Origin: Porphyra umbilicalis
Taxonomy: Eukaryota; Rhodophyta; Bangiophyceae; Bangiales; Bangiaceae
Assembly (NCBI GenBank): GCA_002049455.2
Contig: KV919020.1
Span: 1 to 64,000 of the forward strand
Direction: 5' to 3'
Length of the DNA stretch: 64,000 nt
Part shown: piece after piece, positions 9,917-18,849 of the stretch
Layout of the letters: the number at the start of each line of letters is the position of its first letter
Numbering within the stretch: the stretch's first letter is position 1
Notes under the pieces: model-generated
Databases searched by the model: none
The model's input: the letters and a program-made list of their open reading frames with translations, nothing else
Told to the model about the DNA's origin: nothing
Position numbers and translations under genes: made by a program

Positions 9917-10706
9917 TAAGGTTGGCATATCGGTAAATTTGGGCGATAAACGAAATCGGTAAGGGTCGGTATCCCGATCGATAATCGGTATGGGCCATTC
10001 GCTCAACGGACGGTACATGTCGGTATGGTACTTATGTTAGTATTTAAGATTGGGAGGAACTCGACCGATGCCACACAACGAGCGAGGCACGTGACAGACC
10101 CACTATATTTTGTCACCGACCAGACAGACCAGCAAACTAGCCGCGATAAATATGATAGTCAGCGCACAAGGCACCAGTGTCTGGCAAACAGACCCTCCCG
10201 CGCCAGTCCAGGTGGCCCGCTCTGCCCGAGAAAGGGTGCCCACTGCCATCTCATGACGTGCCTGGGTATCTCCAGAAGGTAGTGTGGCGGTTGCGTAACT
10301 TTTGCGCCACCAAGCTTCCTTTGCGTCATACTCTTGGCAGCAGAGTGGGCGAGCGGTTTGCTATCGACATGTGTGCATTGATGCATGAGGAAAAAAGTGC
10401 GTGGCTTGGCATGCAAGAGAATCATTGACGGGGGGGCGAAGGAACGGGTCCAAGCTAGCCCAGGTCAGTCACAGTCGAGGTCGTGGCGCTGGTTGGGTGG
10501 AGTGCAGAGGCGAGCAATTGGTACGGTCCGGCCATGTGAGTTCTATGAGAGAGGGCGAACGCGAGTGGTGCTCCAACTACACATCCCAAAAAATTGGAGG
10601 TATCAAAGAACTTAAAATACCGAGATATCGGTACGAAATCGATAAATCGGTATACCGATCGGGAAACGGTATCCAGAATCGCAACGTTCGGTAAATGCCA
10701 ACCTTA
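9917..10706. mobile_element. Non-autonomous hAT-like DNA transposon, copy 1
   Basis: A 790-bp element with inverted ends TAAGGTTGGCAT (9917-9928) and ATGCCAACCTTA (10695-10706). Subterminal ATCGGTA/CGGTATACCG motifs occur at both ends in opposite orientation. Flanks CCGGTCAC and CGGGCCAC agree at 6 of 8 positions, compatible with a decayed 8-bp hAT target duplication. An internal remnant (about 10290-10430) encodes PLRHTLGSRVGERFAIDM, matching a stretch in the copy at 21262. AT-richer than the host genes. Confidence 0.75.
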
Positions 10707-11317
10707 CGGGCCACCGGGGGCCGGTGTGTGCCGCCATGGTGAGGGGAACAGGTCAAACTGACCTGCGTGCAGCAATGCGGCGCACGAGCCAGCGGCGGCG
10801 GCGCAGCTGCAAGCGCTCATCTGGGGATTCTCCCCAGTGGGGAGCCGACCAACGGCAACCGGTCGACGCCAGCCTGTGCAAGCGGCGGCCACCACGAGGC
10901 TTGGCAGGGCGCCCCCCCAACGGTCCAGCCGGCCAACTTGGGCCACCCACATCGCTGGTCACACCAGGGCTGTGGCTGTCGCGTCACGGTTAGGGGGCGG
11001 CCGAATGTGCGCGACGGGACGGGCGCGGGCAGCGCTCTGCGTTCTGAGAGCGCGGTGTCGGTCTGCTGGCCACAATCTTGTTGAGATGCTCAGGTGGAGC
11101 TGGGCGTCGACGCGTGTGGTACCTGTACAATCCACCCCGAAACCGAGAGCCGAGACGACCGGCGGGAAAGCGTCGGTAGTGACGGCGGTCGCCTCCCTAC
11201 TCGTTGCCGTCTTTTGACCGCCGTGCCCCGGGTTTTGCATCTGCCCCTCTGCTGGGACGATCACCCCGGCACTGCGTTGCGCCTTAGCTGCCACTGCAAC
11301 CGCGGCGGGCGATCGCC
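10707..11317. other. Intergenic region upstream of the protease gene
   Basis: About 600 bp between the transposon and the protease ATG. No gene, RNA or repeat recognised. It presumably includes the protease promoter. Confidence 0.45.
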
Positions 11318-13340
11318 ATGGCCCCGGGCGGCACTAGCAGCGGATTGGGTTCCGTACCACGGTTGCGCCGACTGAACCGACGCCTCGCCGGGACGACCGT
11401 GGCGGCGCTGTCGGCCGCCGCCGCCACGCTGCTCGCGTGGGCGGCCTCGGTAGCTGCGACGCGGCCGCCGTCGGCGGCAACCTTCCCGCCCGTCGTCGCG
11501 GGTGACGCGTCCCCGCCAAGCCCCCTCACCGCCCTGACGTCGCCGCCGCCGCCGACGGGCCTCCACCCCACGTCGCGGGTGCCCGTCTTTACCTTTGGCG
11601 TTTGTAAATCAGGCGTCGTTGCGCGGCGAAGTGCCGCGGTGTGCCCCTGCTACTTTTACTACGCGCTGGCGGTGGCGGCGGCGGGCCCGACCTTCAACGT
11701 CACCCTCAGCCTCTCACCCACGTCGGTCAACGACCTGACGACCGAGCAGCTGGCTGCCGCGCAGACGGCGCTCGCCGCCGCCTCGGCGGTCAATGTCGCG
11801 CCGGCCACGCCAGCGACTGCCGCGGGCGGCGGGCAGGTGCTCACCACCGCGTCGCGATGGGTGCGCCTCGACCTCCAAGTGACCGTGGACATGACCGTCG
11901 AGGCCGCCGGGGTGCCGACGTCACAGCCTCCGTGTCCCGTGGCGGTACGCATCATTTTTGACCCCGTCGAGCCGAAGTGCCCGCGGCGGGACATTGGGGT
12001 GGAGGGAGACGGCCAGGTCGTGGGCGACGGCGGCGGTGACGCCGCCCGTTGGCTGACGGGCGCGGCTCCCCGGCGACGGCGCCGCGCAGCAGGCGCCGCC
12101 GCCGGGGAGGTGGTACCGCGCGGGCCCCCACGGCGCCACCTGCCCGCCCCCCCGACCGCACGCGTCGTCGGTGGCACGCCGCTGACCGACCCCGCCGCCC
12201 GCGACTTTGTCGTCCGTATCCGCTCGCCGCCGACGGCGGTCTGGTCTCGCACGTGCACCGGCAGCCTGCTCTCCCGCCGCCACGTCCTCACCGCCGCCCA
12301 CTGCAACGTGACGGCCACCGACGTGGTGTCGGTGCTGCCAGCGGTGGCGCACCCGGCCCCACGCTCCCCCGCCGCCGAGGCGGCCATGACGGCGCTGCCG
12401 ATTGCGCGGGTGCTCGTGCACCCGCAGTGGGGCACCGACGGCGTCGTCGCGGACGTGGCTATCGTCGTACTCGCCGCCGACGTGCCGGACGCGGCCGCCA
12501 ACGTCACCCGCCTCTTCCCGAGCGTCAATGGCAACGCGTCACGGCCGGTTGATGGGTCTGGCGGCCGCGTCGCGGGCTTTGGCTACCCCCCCCAGGGGTG
12601 GGCGGCGAGCGCCACGGAGGAGCTGTCGGTCGACGTGCGGGTCGTGCCGACCGCCGCTTGCCGCACGGCGCTTGGCGCCGTTGGCACCCCGCCCGGGGGC
12701 CTCGCCGACCGCATCGTTCCCGCCGTGCACGTGTGTGCGGGCATCCCCGCCGGCGGCTGTGACAACTGCCACGGTGACAGCGGCGGGGCTTTATACCAGA
12801 CCATCACCGCCCAGGGGGGGGGGTCCGCTACGTGCTCGTCGGCTTGACGAGCTTTGGGGTGGGCTGCGGGCAGCCGGGCCGCCCGAGCGTGTACGTGCGG
12901 CTGTCCGCGTACGCCGCCTGGATCGCCGGCGTGGTGGCGGGGGGGGGGGGGGAGCGCCCCCGGAGGGGGAAGGACCGGAGGGGGGGACGCCAACCACGCC
13001 GCCGCCGCCCAGCAGCACGACGCCGCCGCCGGCGGTGGTGGGGGGCTCGACGCCCCCGCCGCCGTCGGGGGACGCGGCGCCCGCGGGGGGGGGCGCCGGG
13101 GACGGGGCGGCGCTCGGGGCGGCGGATGACGATGGCGGCCTCTCGCCGGTCGCGCGTACCACGCTCATCGCGCTCGGCGCCGTGGCCGCTGCGGCGGCCG
13201 CTGCCGCGGCAGCCGGCACCGTTTTCTTACAGCGGCGGCGGCGGGGAGCCACGGCGGTCGGTGCGCTGTCGGCAGAGGCGGCGGCAGAGCCACCACCGCC
13301 GCTGGAACCACTGCCAGCGGGGGGCGGTGAGGGCGTCTGA
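11318..13340 (+). CDS. Trypsin-family (S1) serine protease with C-terminal membrane segment; frame broken at G runs
   Basis: Starts at ATG 11318. An N-terminal hydrophobic stretch (VAALSAAAATLLAWAASVAA, about residues 27-48) suggests a signal peptide or anchor. A pro-region of about 250 residues is followed by the protease domain starting RVVGGTPL (about 285). The catalytic triad is visible: His328 in LTAAHC, Asp379 in ADVAIVVL, Ser488 in GDSGG. The first frame ends at 12844-12846, right after a 10-G run (12814-12823). The missing end of the fold (LVGLTSFGVGCGQPGRPSVYVRLSAY) continues in the next frame to about 12938. A second G run (12939-12952) again shifts frame, into a Pro/Gly linker, a transmembrane helix ([19 protein letters not shown]) and a basic tail ending at 13340. 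The gene is probably intact with miscounted G runs. A secretory or plasma-membrane location is inferred. Confidence 0.82.
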
Positions 13341-13556
13341 GGCTTGCTTCCTGGCGTTGGGAGACAAGCCAAGCCCCAGACTCTTGCTTTGTAGCGTTGA
13401 GGGACTGGCAGTGAGCGAAAAGATATTGACTTTGGGCACCGTGTGGACTCGTGGCGGTGGTACTGTACATACTGCAGCATAAGCTGACGGTGCATTGCTC
13501 GAGTCTTGTTGCTCTTCGAGAGACACTCCGGACCTTCTCGGATACGAATATACTAC
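13341..13556. other. Short intergenic region before the tRNA
   Basis: No gene seen. Less GC-rich than the protease gene; contains the 3' flank of the protease and the upstream region of the tRNA. Confidence 0.4.
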
Positions 13557-13562
13557 TATAAA
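13557..13562 (+). promoter_or_regulatory. TATA-like element upstream of tRNA-Ser
   Basis: TATAAA sits 33-38 nt upstream of the predicted first tRNA base in an otherwise AT-rich patch. Because the internal B box is split by an intron (see the tRNA), an upstream TATA element would be a plausible aid to polymerase III recruitment. The function is inferred from position. Confidence 0.4.
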
Positions 13563-13614
13563 CTATTTGAGACCTGCAGGCACAACGAGCACGAGTGTCT
13601 GTGGCCGAGTGGTT

Positions 13615-13638
13615 CCAGAGATTTAGCCTCGAACACGC
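13615..13638 (+). other. D-loop intron of tRNA-Ser(AGA)
   Basis: Removing these 24 nt joins GTGGTT to AAGGC, giving the canonical serine D-loop. Weak bulge-helix-bulge-like pairing is possible (GTG at 13609-13611 with CAC at 13634-13636; inner GAG/CTC stem). The exact boundaries are uncertain by a few nucleotides. Confidence 0.72.
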
Positions 13639-13686
13639 AAGGCGATCGACTAGAAATTGATTTCGGTTCCCGAGCGCAGGTTCGAA

Positions 13687-13712
13687 CGACAGATCCCGCT
13701 CTGACCCGAATG
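13687..13712 (+). other. T-loop intron of tRNA-Ser(AGA) with bulge-helix-bulge motif
   Basis: The junctions form a textbook bulge-helix-bulge. The exon-exon stem is GCAGG/CCTGC. The central 4-bp helix is TTCG (13681-13684) with CGAA (13707-13710). The 5' bulge is AAC (13685-13687), the 3' bulge TGT (13711-13713). An inner intron stem is CAGA/TCTG (13690-13693/13700-13703). Cutting after the second base of each bulge removes 26 nt and leaves T-loop TTCGAAT, restoring a consensus B box. Confidence 0.82.
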
Positions 13713-13734
13713 TCCTGCCAGACACGCTCAGCTG

Positions 13735-13739
13735 TTTTT
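13735..13739 (+). terminator. RNA polymerase III T-run terminator
   Basis: Five T residues begin 9 nt after the tRNA discriminator base, the usual polymerase III stop signal. Confidence 0.7.
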
Positions 13740-14215
13740 GCTTCTGCTCGGGTTGGGTGACACAGGCAAGCGCTGGATAGCTACAAGCAACGCAAACAAC
13801 GGCACACCATGCGTATGTATACCATGAAAGACTGCTCATTGACGCTTACGCTCATTTCAACAATTTGCCACGGGCATCCGTCCCAGTTGGTCTGCGCTTA
13901 TGGCCGCGGAACGCGAAGCGCGCTCTCGCGGGAGACACCCCCCTGAAGCCCTCTCCAGGACGGCACCATGGCTGCGACGGGCGCTATGGTTCTTTACAAA
14001 AAGCGCGACAGCGCTATCCTCCCCCCACTGTGACATGCACCCATCGACGACAGGGACAGGGGGGCATCTACAAAAATTGAGCGAGCATGAAATGGTCGGA
14101 CGTCCCAGAGGAAAAAAAAAGCACCTCCCCGTACGACAACGGCCCAGCCCGACAGTCCCTCCAAGTGCCCACCAGATGGTCACCAAACCCACCCGCCGCC
14201 CCCGCAGGCGCCTGT
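13740..14215. other. Intergenic region between tRNA and NPL4
   Basis: About 475 bp with no recognisable gene or repeat. It includes the 3' flank of the convergent NPL4 gene. Confidence 0.45.
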
Positions 14216-15832
14216 CTACTGCCCTGATGGGCTCGCAAACGCCTCAATCATCAGGCGGTACCCGTCCTCGTCCGCGGTCAGCTCCCGCTGTTGCGCCACC
14301 GCCGCGGCCAGGCGCGGCATATCCACGTCCATGTCCAACATATTGGATAAGAACAGCAACAGGTGAAAGTCCGACACCCGCCGGTAAAAGGGCATCCCCG
14401 TGTCGAGCGCCGCCGCCATGTGGCCGACCGTCTGGGGCGCCAGTTCCCGGCTCTCCACCGGGAAGGCCGACCGGAGCCACCCCTCGTGCGCGCGGATGGG
14501 CACGTTGACGAGGAAAAACTCAGTGTGTACCGCCGTCACCTCCTTACCCTCAACAAAGACCGGCTCGGAGGTGAGGAGCTTGCCCGAGTTGGGTTTTTGC
14601 TCGGCTGGCGGCTTGACGACGCCCGCCCGCACCATGGCGACGGCTTGCTCACTGATTTGGTACGCCTCAAAGAGCGTCTGCCCGTCCTCCGCGAGCGTGA
14701 CGACGACGGCCACAAACGAGGCGGCCGCGGCGGCGCCGTACCGTCGTTCCACCGACAGCACCGCTTCGGCAACAATGGCAACGTCGCGGCCGCTGAGCAG
14801 GCACCGCCGTGGGCGGGCGGAGAAGATAATGCCGACTTGGCGGAGGCCGAGCCACCCCGCCAGCCGCTCCGCCCGCGAGTCCATGTCCACGCCCGCACTG
14901 CCGCCGCCACCGCCCGCGCCATTGCCGTTGCTCGCGCCATCGGCGCCGCCGTCGTCGTCGCTGCCGTCGCCCTTTAGCTGGTAGGCCTCCCCGTCGCCCA
15001 TCTGTGGTGGCTCGTAAATCACGTCCACCTTGACGTCCTCGGGGCGGACGTCGCCCTCGGCAGCTTCAGCGTCGGCGCCACCCGCCCCATCCGCCGACGT
15101 GTCCATCCCCGCCCCCCCCCCGTCGTCCTCCCCGTCGGCCTCGGACTTGGGCGGCGCCGGCGCCACGGACCCGTACAACACCCCGTAGCGCTGCTGCCCA
15201 AAGCCCGTCGACGCGAGGTACTGTTGAAAGGATTGGGCGGCCGCGCTGTCGAGCGACGCCGACGCTGCCGGGGCGACGCCCTCTGGCGCCTTGATTTTAA
15301 ACTTGAGCGCCTCGAGCGCCTCGAGCACCGCAATGCTCATCCCCCGGCCGCGCCACTTGGACAGCTCCGCCTTGTACCGCGCGCGCGCGTCTTCGATGGG
15401 GGCACACCGCTCACACATGCCCCGCGGGCCGTGGAGGCAGCGGCCGGGTTTGCCGGCGGCCGCGTCAACCGCCGCGTCGGCGCCACCGGCCGCTGTCGCC
15501 GCCGCAGACGCCGACGACGGCGCGCCGCCCGCTGCCGCTATTCCGTTGGTGGTTGCCTGGGCGGCGGCGGCGGGGGGCGGCACCATGGAGCCGGCCACAT
15601 ACACCCAGTCGCCGTGGCCGACGCCGAGCGCCCGCAGCGCCGCCGCCTCCTCCGATGGCATGTACGGGGTGTTGCACTTGGGGTCCCGCGCAAACGCAAA
15701 CGGTGGGGAGGACACCACTCGGCCATCCGCAGCGACGGCGGCGCGCACCGCCGCCAGCGTCGGCAGCGCGCCGCGGTCATCGAGGCGGACGCGGAGGGGC
15801 GATCCGTCGGGGAGGCGCACGCGGATGATCAT
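14216..15832 (-). CDS. NPL4: NPL4 homologue, cofactor of CDC48/p97
   Basis: 538 aa, uninterrupted, ATG at 15830-15832. The N-terminal ~85 residues form a ubiquitin-like (UBX-like) domain (MIIRVRLPDG then NTPYMPSEEAAALRALGVGHGDWVYV). A short linker precedes a zinc-binding motif CLHGPRGMCERC and helix IEDARARYKAELSKWRGRG. Then comes the NPL4/MPN-like core: SFQQYLASTGFGQQRYGVLYG, VIYEPPQ, RAERLAGWLGLRQVGIIFSA and FVEGKEVTAVHTEFFLVNVPI, and a C-terminal helical part ending SNMLDMDV. In yeast and animals NPL4 pairs with UFD1 to bring ubiquitinated clients to the CDC48 ATPase in the cytosol and at the ER. Asp/Gly/Ala-rich loops are inserted between blocks, typical of this genome. No C-terminal NZF finger is seen. 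Confidence 0.93.
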   Translation of the reverse strand: MIIRVRLPDGSPLRVRLDDRGALPTLAAVRAAVAADGRVVSSPPFAFARDPKCNTPYMPSEEAAALRALGVGHGDWVYVAGSMVPPPAAAAQATTNGIAAAGGAPSSASAAATAAGGADAAVDAAAGKPGRCLHGPRGMCERCAPIEDARARYKAELSKWRGRGMSIAVLEALEALKFKIKAPEGVAPAASASLDSAAAQSFQQYLASTGFGQQRYGVLYGSVAPAPPKSEADGEDDGGGAGMDTSADGAGGADAEAAEGDVRPEDVKVDVIYEPPQMGDGEAYQLKGDGSDDDGGADGASNGNGAGGGGGSAGVDMDSRAERLAGWLGLRQVGIIFSARPRRCLLSGRDVAIVAEAVLSVERRYGAAAAASFVAVVVTLAEDGQTLFEAYQISEQAVAMVRAGVVKPPAEQKPNSGKLLTSEPVFVEGKEVTAVHTEFFLVNVPIRAHEGWLRSAFPVESRELAPQTVGHMAAALDTGMPFYRRVSDFHLLLFLSNMLDMDVDMPRLAAAVAQQRELTADEDGYRLMIEAFASPSGQ

Positions 15833-16157
15833 GGCGGCGGGGCGGTGGCGCAGCGGAGCACAGCAGAAAGGGAGGCAGTCAAGGTGTCAAGGGCAGGGAC
15901 GAATGAAGCAATGGAGGCTTGGAGAGGGACAGGTATACAAAACTCGTCCAACCTGCTGGCCGCCGGGCAAGACGCCAGCGCCAAGAGGCCGGGTGGGGGA
16001 GTGACAGCACCGACCGTTGCCAGTGTGAACGCAGAGGCGAATCAATGTCCCCAGCACCTTGCAGTGCTGTCTCCCATTCCCATCAAGTCCTCCACGGATC
16101 TGGTCTAAAAGAGGATGGCATCGAAACCAAGGCAGCGTCCGCGGGCGAGAGGTCAGG
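15833..16157. other. NPL4 upstream region
   Basis: About 325 bp up to a small transposon. It presumably contains the NPL4 promoter; no motif stands out. Confidence 0.4.
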
Positions 16158-16615
16158 TTCAAGCGTACTTTCCAGCCAGCAAAGGACAAGCGTACATTTT
16201 CCAAGTATTTTTTAACTGTATCTTGTCCAAGCATATTGGCGAATCTGGGTACTGTTTGGGTACCAGAGGTAGTTAATGGTTGGCAAAATGGACTTTTGGT
16301 GTAAATTTACACGTGAAATCGAAATGAAAAGTACCACCTCAAGTTCGATTAGCTGTCAGATAAGTCGGCCTTTTCTTGACTGTGGACTGTGCGTGAGCAA
16401 ACACGCGCTCGAATGTCCAAGTCGCACATAACTTCCTTGTCGACATTCGGGTTAGCGTGTGTCAGAAAATACCGGGTTAAATTCACCTCAAGCGTACCTT
16501 CGAATGGGCCAAATCACCGGGTAGCGTACATCCTTGTGTGCTGCGAAAATCAAGCGTTCGGGTGTATACCCGAAAAAAGTACGCGCAAATACCCTTGAGA
16601 AAAAGTACGCTTGAA
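16158..16615. mobile_element. MITE with 14-bp perfect terminal inverted repeats
   Basis: TTCAAGCGTACTTT at 16158-16171 is the exact reverse complement of 16602-16615. Further CAAGCGTAC motifs occur inside at about 16189 and 16491. The segment is markedly AT-richer than its neighbours and has no coding potential. A target duplication is not obvious. Superfamily unknown. Confidence 0.65.
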
Positions 16616-16975
16616 GACCCCTGATCGAAACACAATGATATCGTAATGAAATTCTTGCACTAGGTGGTGTTCTCTGTAACCACGCCCTGACTTGAGCCAG
16701 CAGGCTGCCAGCACAAAATGGCTCGACCTGCAGCCATTTGGCAGACTGTGGTGATCCTGCAACAACCTGCAACACGGAATCAGCAGATCCGTAAGGTACA
16801 CCGTCTAAGCCCCACTGCGCAGGGAGTGCGCGCAGCACCCGCGGGCGCAGCGTACGCGCCAGCCTTCCCCCCCCTCCCCCACTCCATCCCGTTGGCATCC
16901 GCCGCCTTGATCGCGTGCAGCATCTCCCCGTCGGGGACGCCCGCACTGTTGCGCCCCGGCCGGGTGGGGTGGGCC
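16616..16975. other. Region upstream of the PTAR1-like gene
   Basis: About 360 bp between the MITE and the ATG at 16976. No gene recognised; likely promoter. Confidence 0.4.
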
Positions 16976-17756
16976 ATGGCGCGCTCCCTGCCCCCCCCCG
17001 ACGCTGCCGCGGCCCTCCCCGACGCTGCCGCGGCCCTCCCCGACGCTGTCGCGGCCCCCCCCGACGCTGCCGCGGCCCCCCCCGACGCTGCCGCGGCCCC
17101 CCCCGACGCTGCCGCGGCGCCCGACGATGCGCAGCTGCCCTTTGGCCTCCGCCTCGTGCGCCACGTGGGCGCCCTCGTGTCGGCGCCCCCCCCCGCCGCC
17201 CCGTACGTGCCGCCCGCCGCCGCGCCCGCCCGCCCGCCGCCGCCCGCCCGCCCCCCGCCGCCCGCCGCGCACCCGCCGCCGTCGCCGCCGCGCCGCGCCG
17301 CCTACCGCTCCGCGTGCCCGCTCTGACACACCCGCGGTCGGGCGCCCGCTCGCGCCCGCGCCCCCCGCCGCGCCGCGTGTGCCCCGCGTCTGGTCTGCTG
17401 GTCTCGACGCGCGGGGACGCGCTTTGGCCGCCCCCTTCCCTCTGCCCCCCCCTCCCCGCCCTCCCCCACCCCAGGTTTGAGGCGGGCGTCTACCCGTCGG
17501 CCGACGCCCCCCCGACGGCCGCCGCGCCCGCCGACCACCCGTCGGCGTACGTGGCGACGCCGCCGGGGCGGATTGCCATTGCGTCGGCGGCGCGCCGCCT
17601 GCTCTTCACCGCCGCGCGCGGGGAGGTGCGGCGGTTGGCCGCCGCCGCGCCGCCTGTCGGCGCTCGCGGCGGCGGCGGCGGTAGTGGCGGCGGCGGTAGT
17701 GGCGGCGACGGCGGCGGCGGCGGCGGCGGTAGTGGCGTCGGCGGCGGCGACGGCGG

Positions 17757-17791
<35 letters not shown>

Positions 17792-18103
17792 GTGGGGACT
17801 GGGCGTCGGCGGTGCGGGTGGCCACCGGCGCCTGCCTGCTCGCCGTCGGTGACTACCCGCCGGCGTGGGCGCTCCGCCGGCGGCTGCTGCCGCCGTGGCG
17901 GTGGTCGTCTGACGGTGGCGGCGGCGGCGGGGGCGCCACCGTCGCCGCCACCGCCGCAGACGACGCGGGCAACGCGCGCGTCGCGAGCGCCGCGGCTGAC
18001 GCGGCCGTCGACCGCGAGCGCGCCTTTGTCGCCCTCATCCTCTCGGCGTGGCCGTCGGCAGCGGCGGCGTGGGCACACCTGGGTACCCTCGCTGCCGCCG
18101 CGC

Positions 18104-18141
<38 letters not shown>

Positions 18142-18532
18142 GGCACGTGCAGCGACGGCGGCGGGGCGTGGGCGGCCTGCGACCGCGCGGCGCGTGCCAA
18201 GGTCGCCAACTACTACGCGTGGGCGCACCGGGGGCGCCTGTTGGAGGCGGCGACGGGGGCGTGGTGCGGCGGCGGCAGCGGCGGCGGCGGTGGCCGGCCA
18301 GTGGCGGCGGCGGCGGGGGGCGAGGCGGTCGCCCCGCCGGCGGCGGCGGCCGCCGCCGTTGCCACGCGGGAAGTGGCGTACGCGCGGGCGTTTGTGGAGC
18401 GCCACGTCGGCGACAGCTCCGCGTGGTACTACCTGCGGCGCGCGCTGGTCGCCGCTGCCGTTGCGGGGGTGGCGGGGGGGGGGGGGGGGGGCGGCGGCGG
18501 GGGGGGGGGTGGTGGCGGCGGCGGCGACGGCG

Positions 18533-18564
<32 letters not shown>

Positions 18565-18849
18565 GACAGCGGCGGCGGGGCAGGCGCGTGGGTGGCGGAG
18601 GAGCGGGCGTGGCTCGCCGCCCTCCGCTGCCGGGTGGGCGCGTACGAGTGTATGGCCGTCCACGAGCGCTTCCTCGACGGGGACGTTGTGCGGGCGCTGG
18701 GGGGGGGGGGGGGGGGGGGGGAGGTGCCCCACCGGCATGAGAGCGTGCTCGCGCCAAGGCCCGGGGGTGCGGAACCGCCCCCCCGAGGTGGGGCGTGCGT
18801 CCTTGACCAGGGGCTGCCTGGTGGCCGCGTCGATGGGGTTGGCCGCTGA
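16976..18849 (+). CDS. PTAR1-like protein (prenyltransferase alpha-subunit repeats), one intron
   Basis: Proposed model: exon 1 16976-17202, intron 17203-17474, exon 2 17475 to about 18849. The intron has 5' GTACGT and a long pyrimidine tract ending CCCCAG, and it joins the two frames in phase 2. Exon 1 encodes six DAAAAPP-type 7-residue repeats then QLPFGLRLVRHVGALVS. Exon 2 carries alpha-helical pairs of the prenyltransferase alpha type: FVALILSAWPSAAAAWAHLGTL, VANYYAWAHRGRLLEAATGAW and FVERHVGDSSAWYYLRRALVA, separated by long Gly or Ala runs. PTAR1/TEMPO-type proteins pair with a Rab geranylgeranyltransferase beta subunit; that role here is inferred from the repeats only. A long G run near 18700 makes the last ~45 residues unreliable. 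Confidence 0.6.
17000..17125 (+). repeat. 21-bp tandem repeats in coding sequence
   Basis: About six copies of a GACGCTGCCGCGGCCCYCCCC-type unit, period 21 bp, encode DAAAAPP/DAAAALP. The period keeps the frame, so copy-number variation would be tolerated. Confidence 0.85.

Larger units (their letters stand above)
13595..13726 (+). tRNA. tRNA-Ser(AGA) interrupted by two ectopic introns (D-loop and T-loop)
   Basis: The gene folds as a type II serine tRNA only after removal of two segments. Acceptor strands GTGTCTG (13595-13601) and CAGACAC (13719-13725) pair perfectly, with discriminator G at 13726. D stem GCC (13604-13606) pairs with GGC (13641-13643). The anticodon stem ATCGA/TTGAT (13645-13649/13657-13661) encloses loop CTAGAAA with anticodon AGA at 13652-13654. 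The long variable arm has a TCGG/CCGA stem. T stem GCAGG (13676-13680) pairs with CCTGC (13714-13718). The D loop carries about 24 extra nt and the T loop 26 extra nt. Spliced length is 82 nt, normal for tRNA-Ser. No intron is present at the canonical 37/38 position and CCA is not encoded. The A box TGGCCGAGTGG (13602-13612) is intact; the B box GGTTCGAA-TCC is split by the T-loop intron. Ectopic tRNA introns are known from Cyanidioschyzon and algal nucleomorphs. Confidence 0.88.

Noticed and set aside
13595-13694. Reading the tRNA as uninterrupted in the T arm, ending in GACAGAT
   Set aside because: That fold leaves the T stem unpaired and gives a poor acceptor stem; the two-intron model pairs both perfectly.
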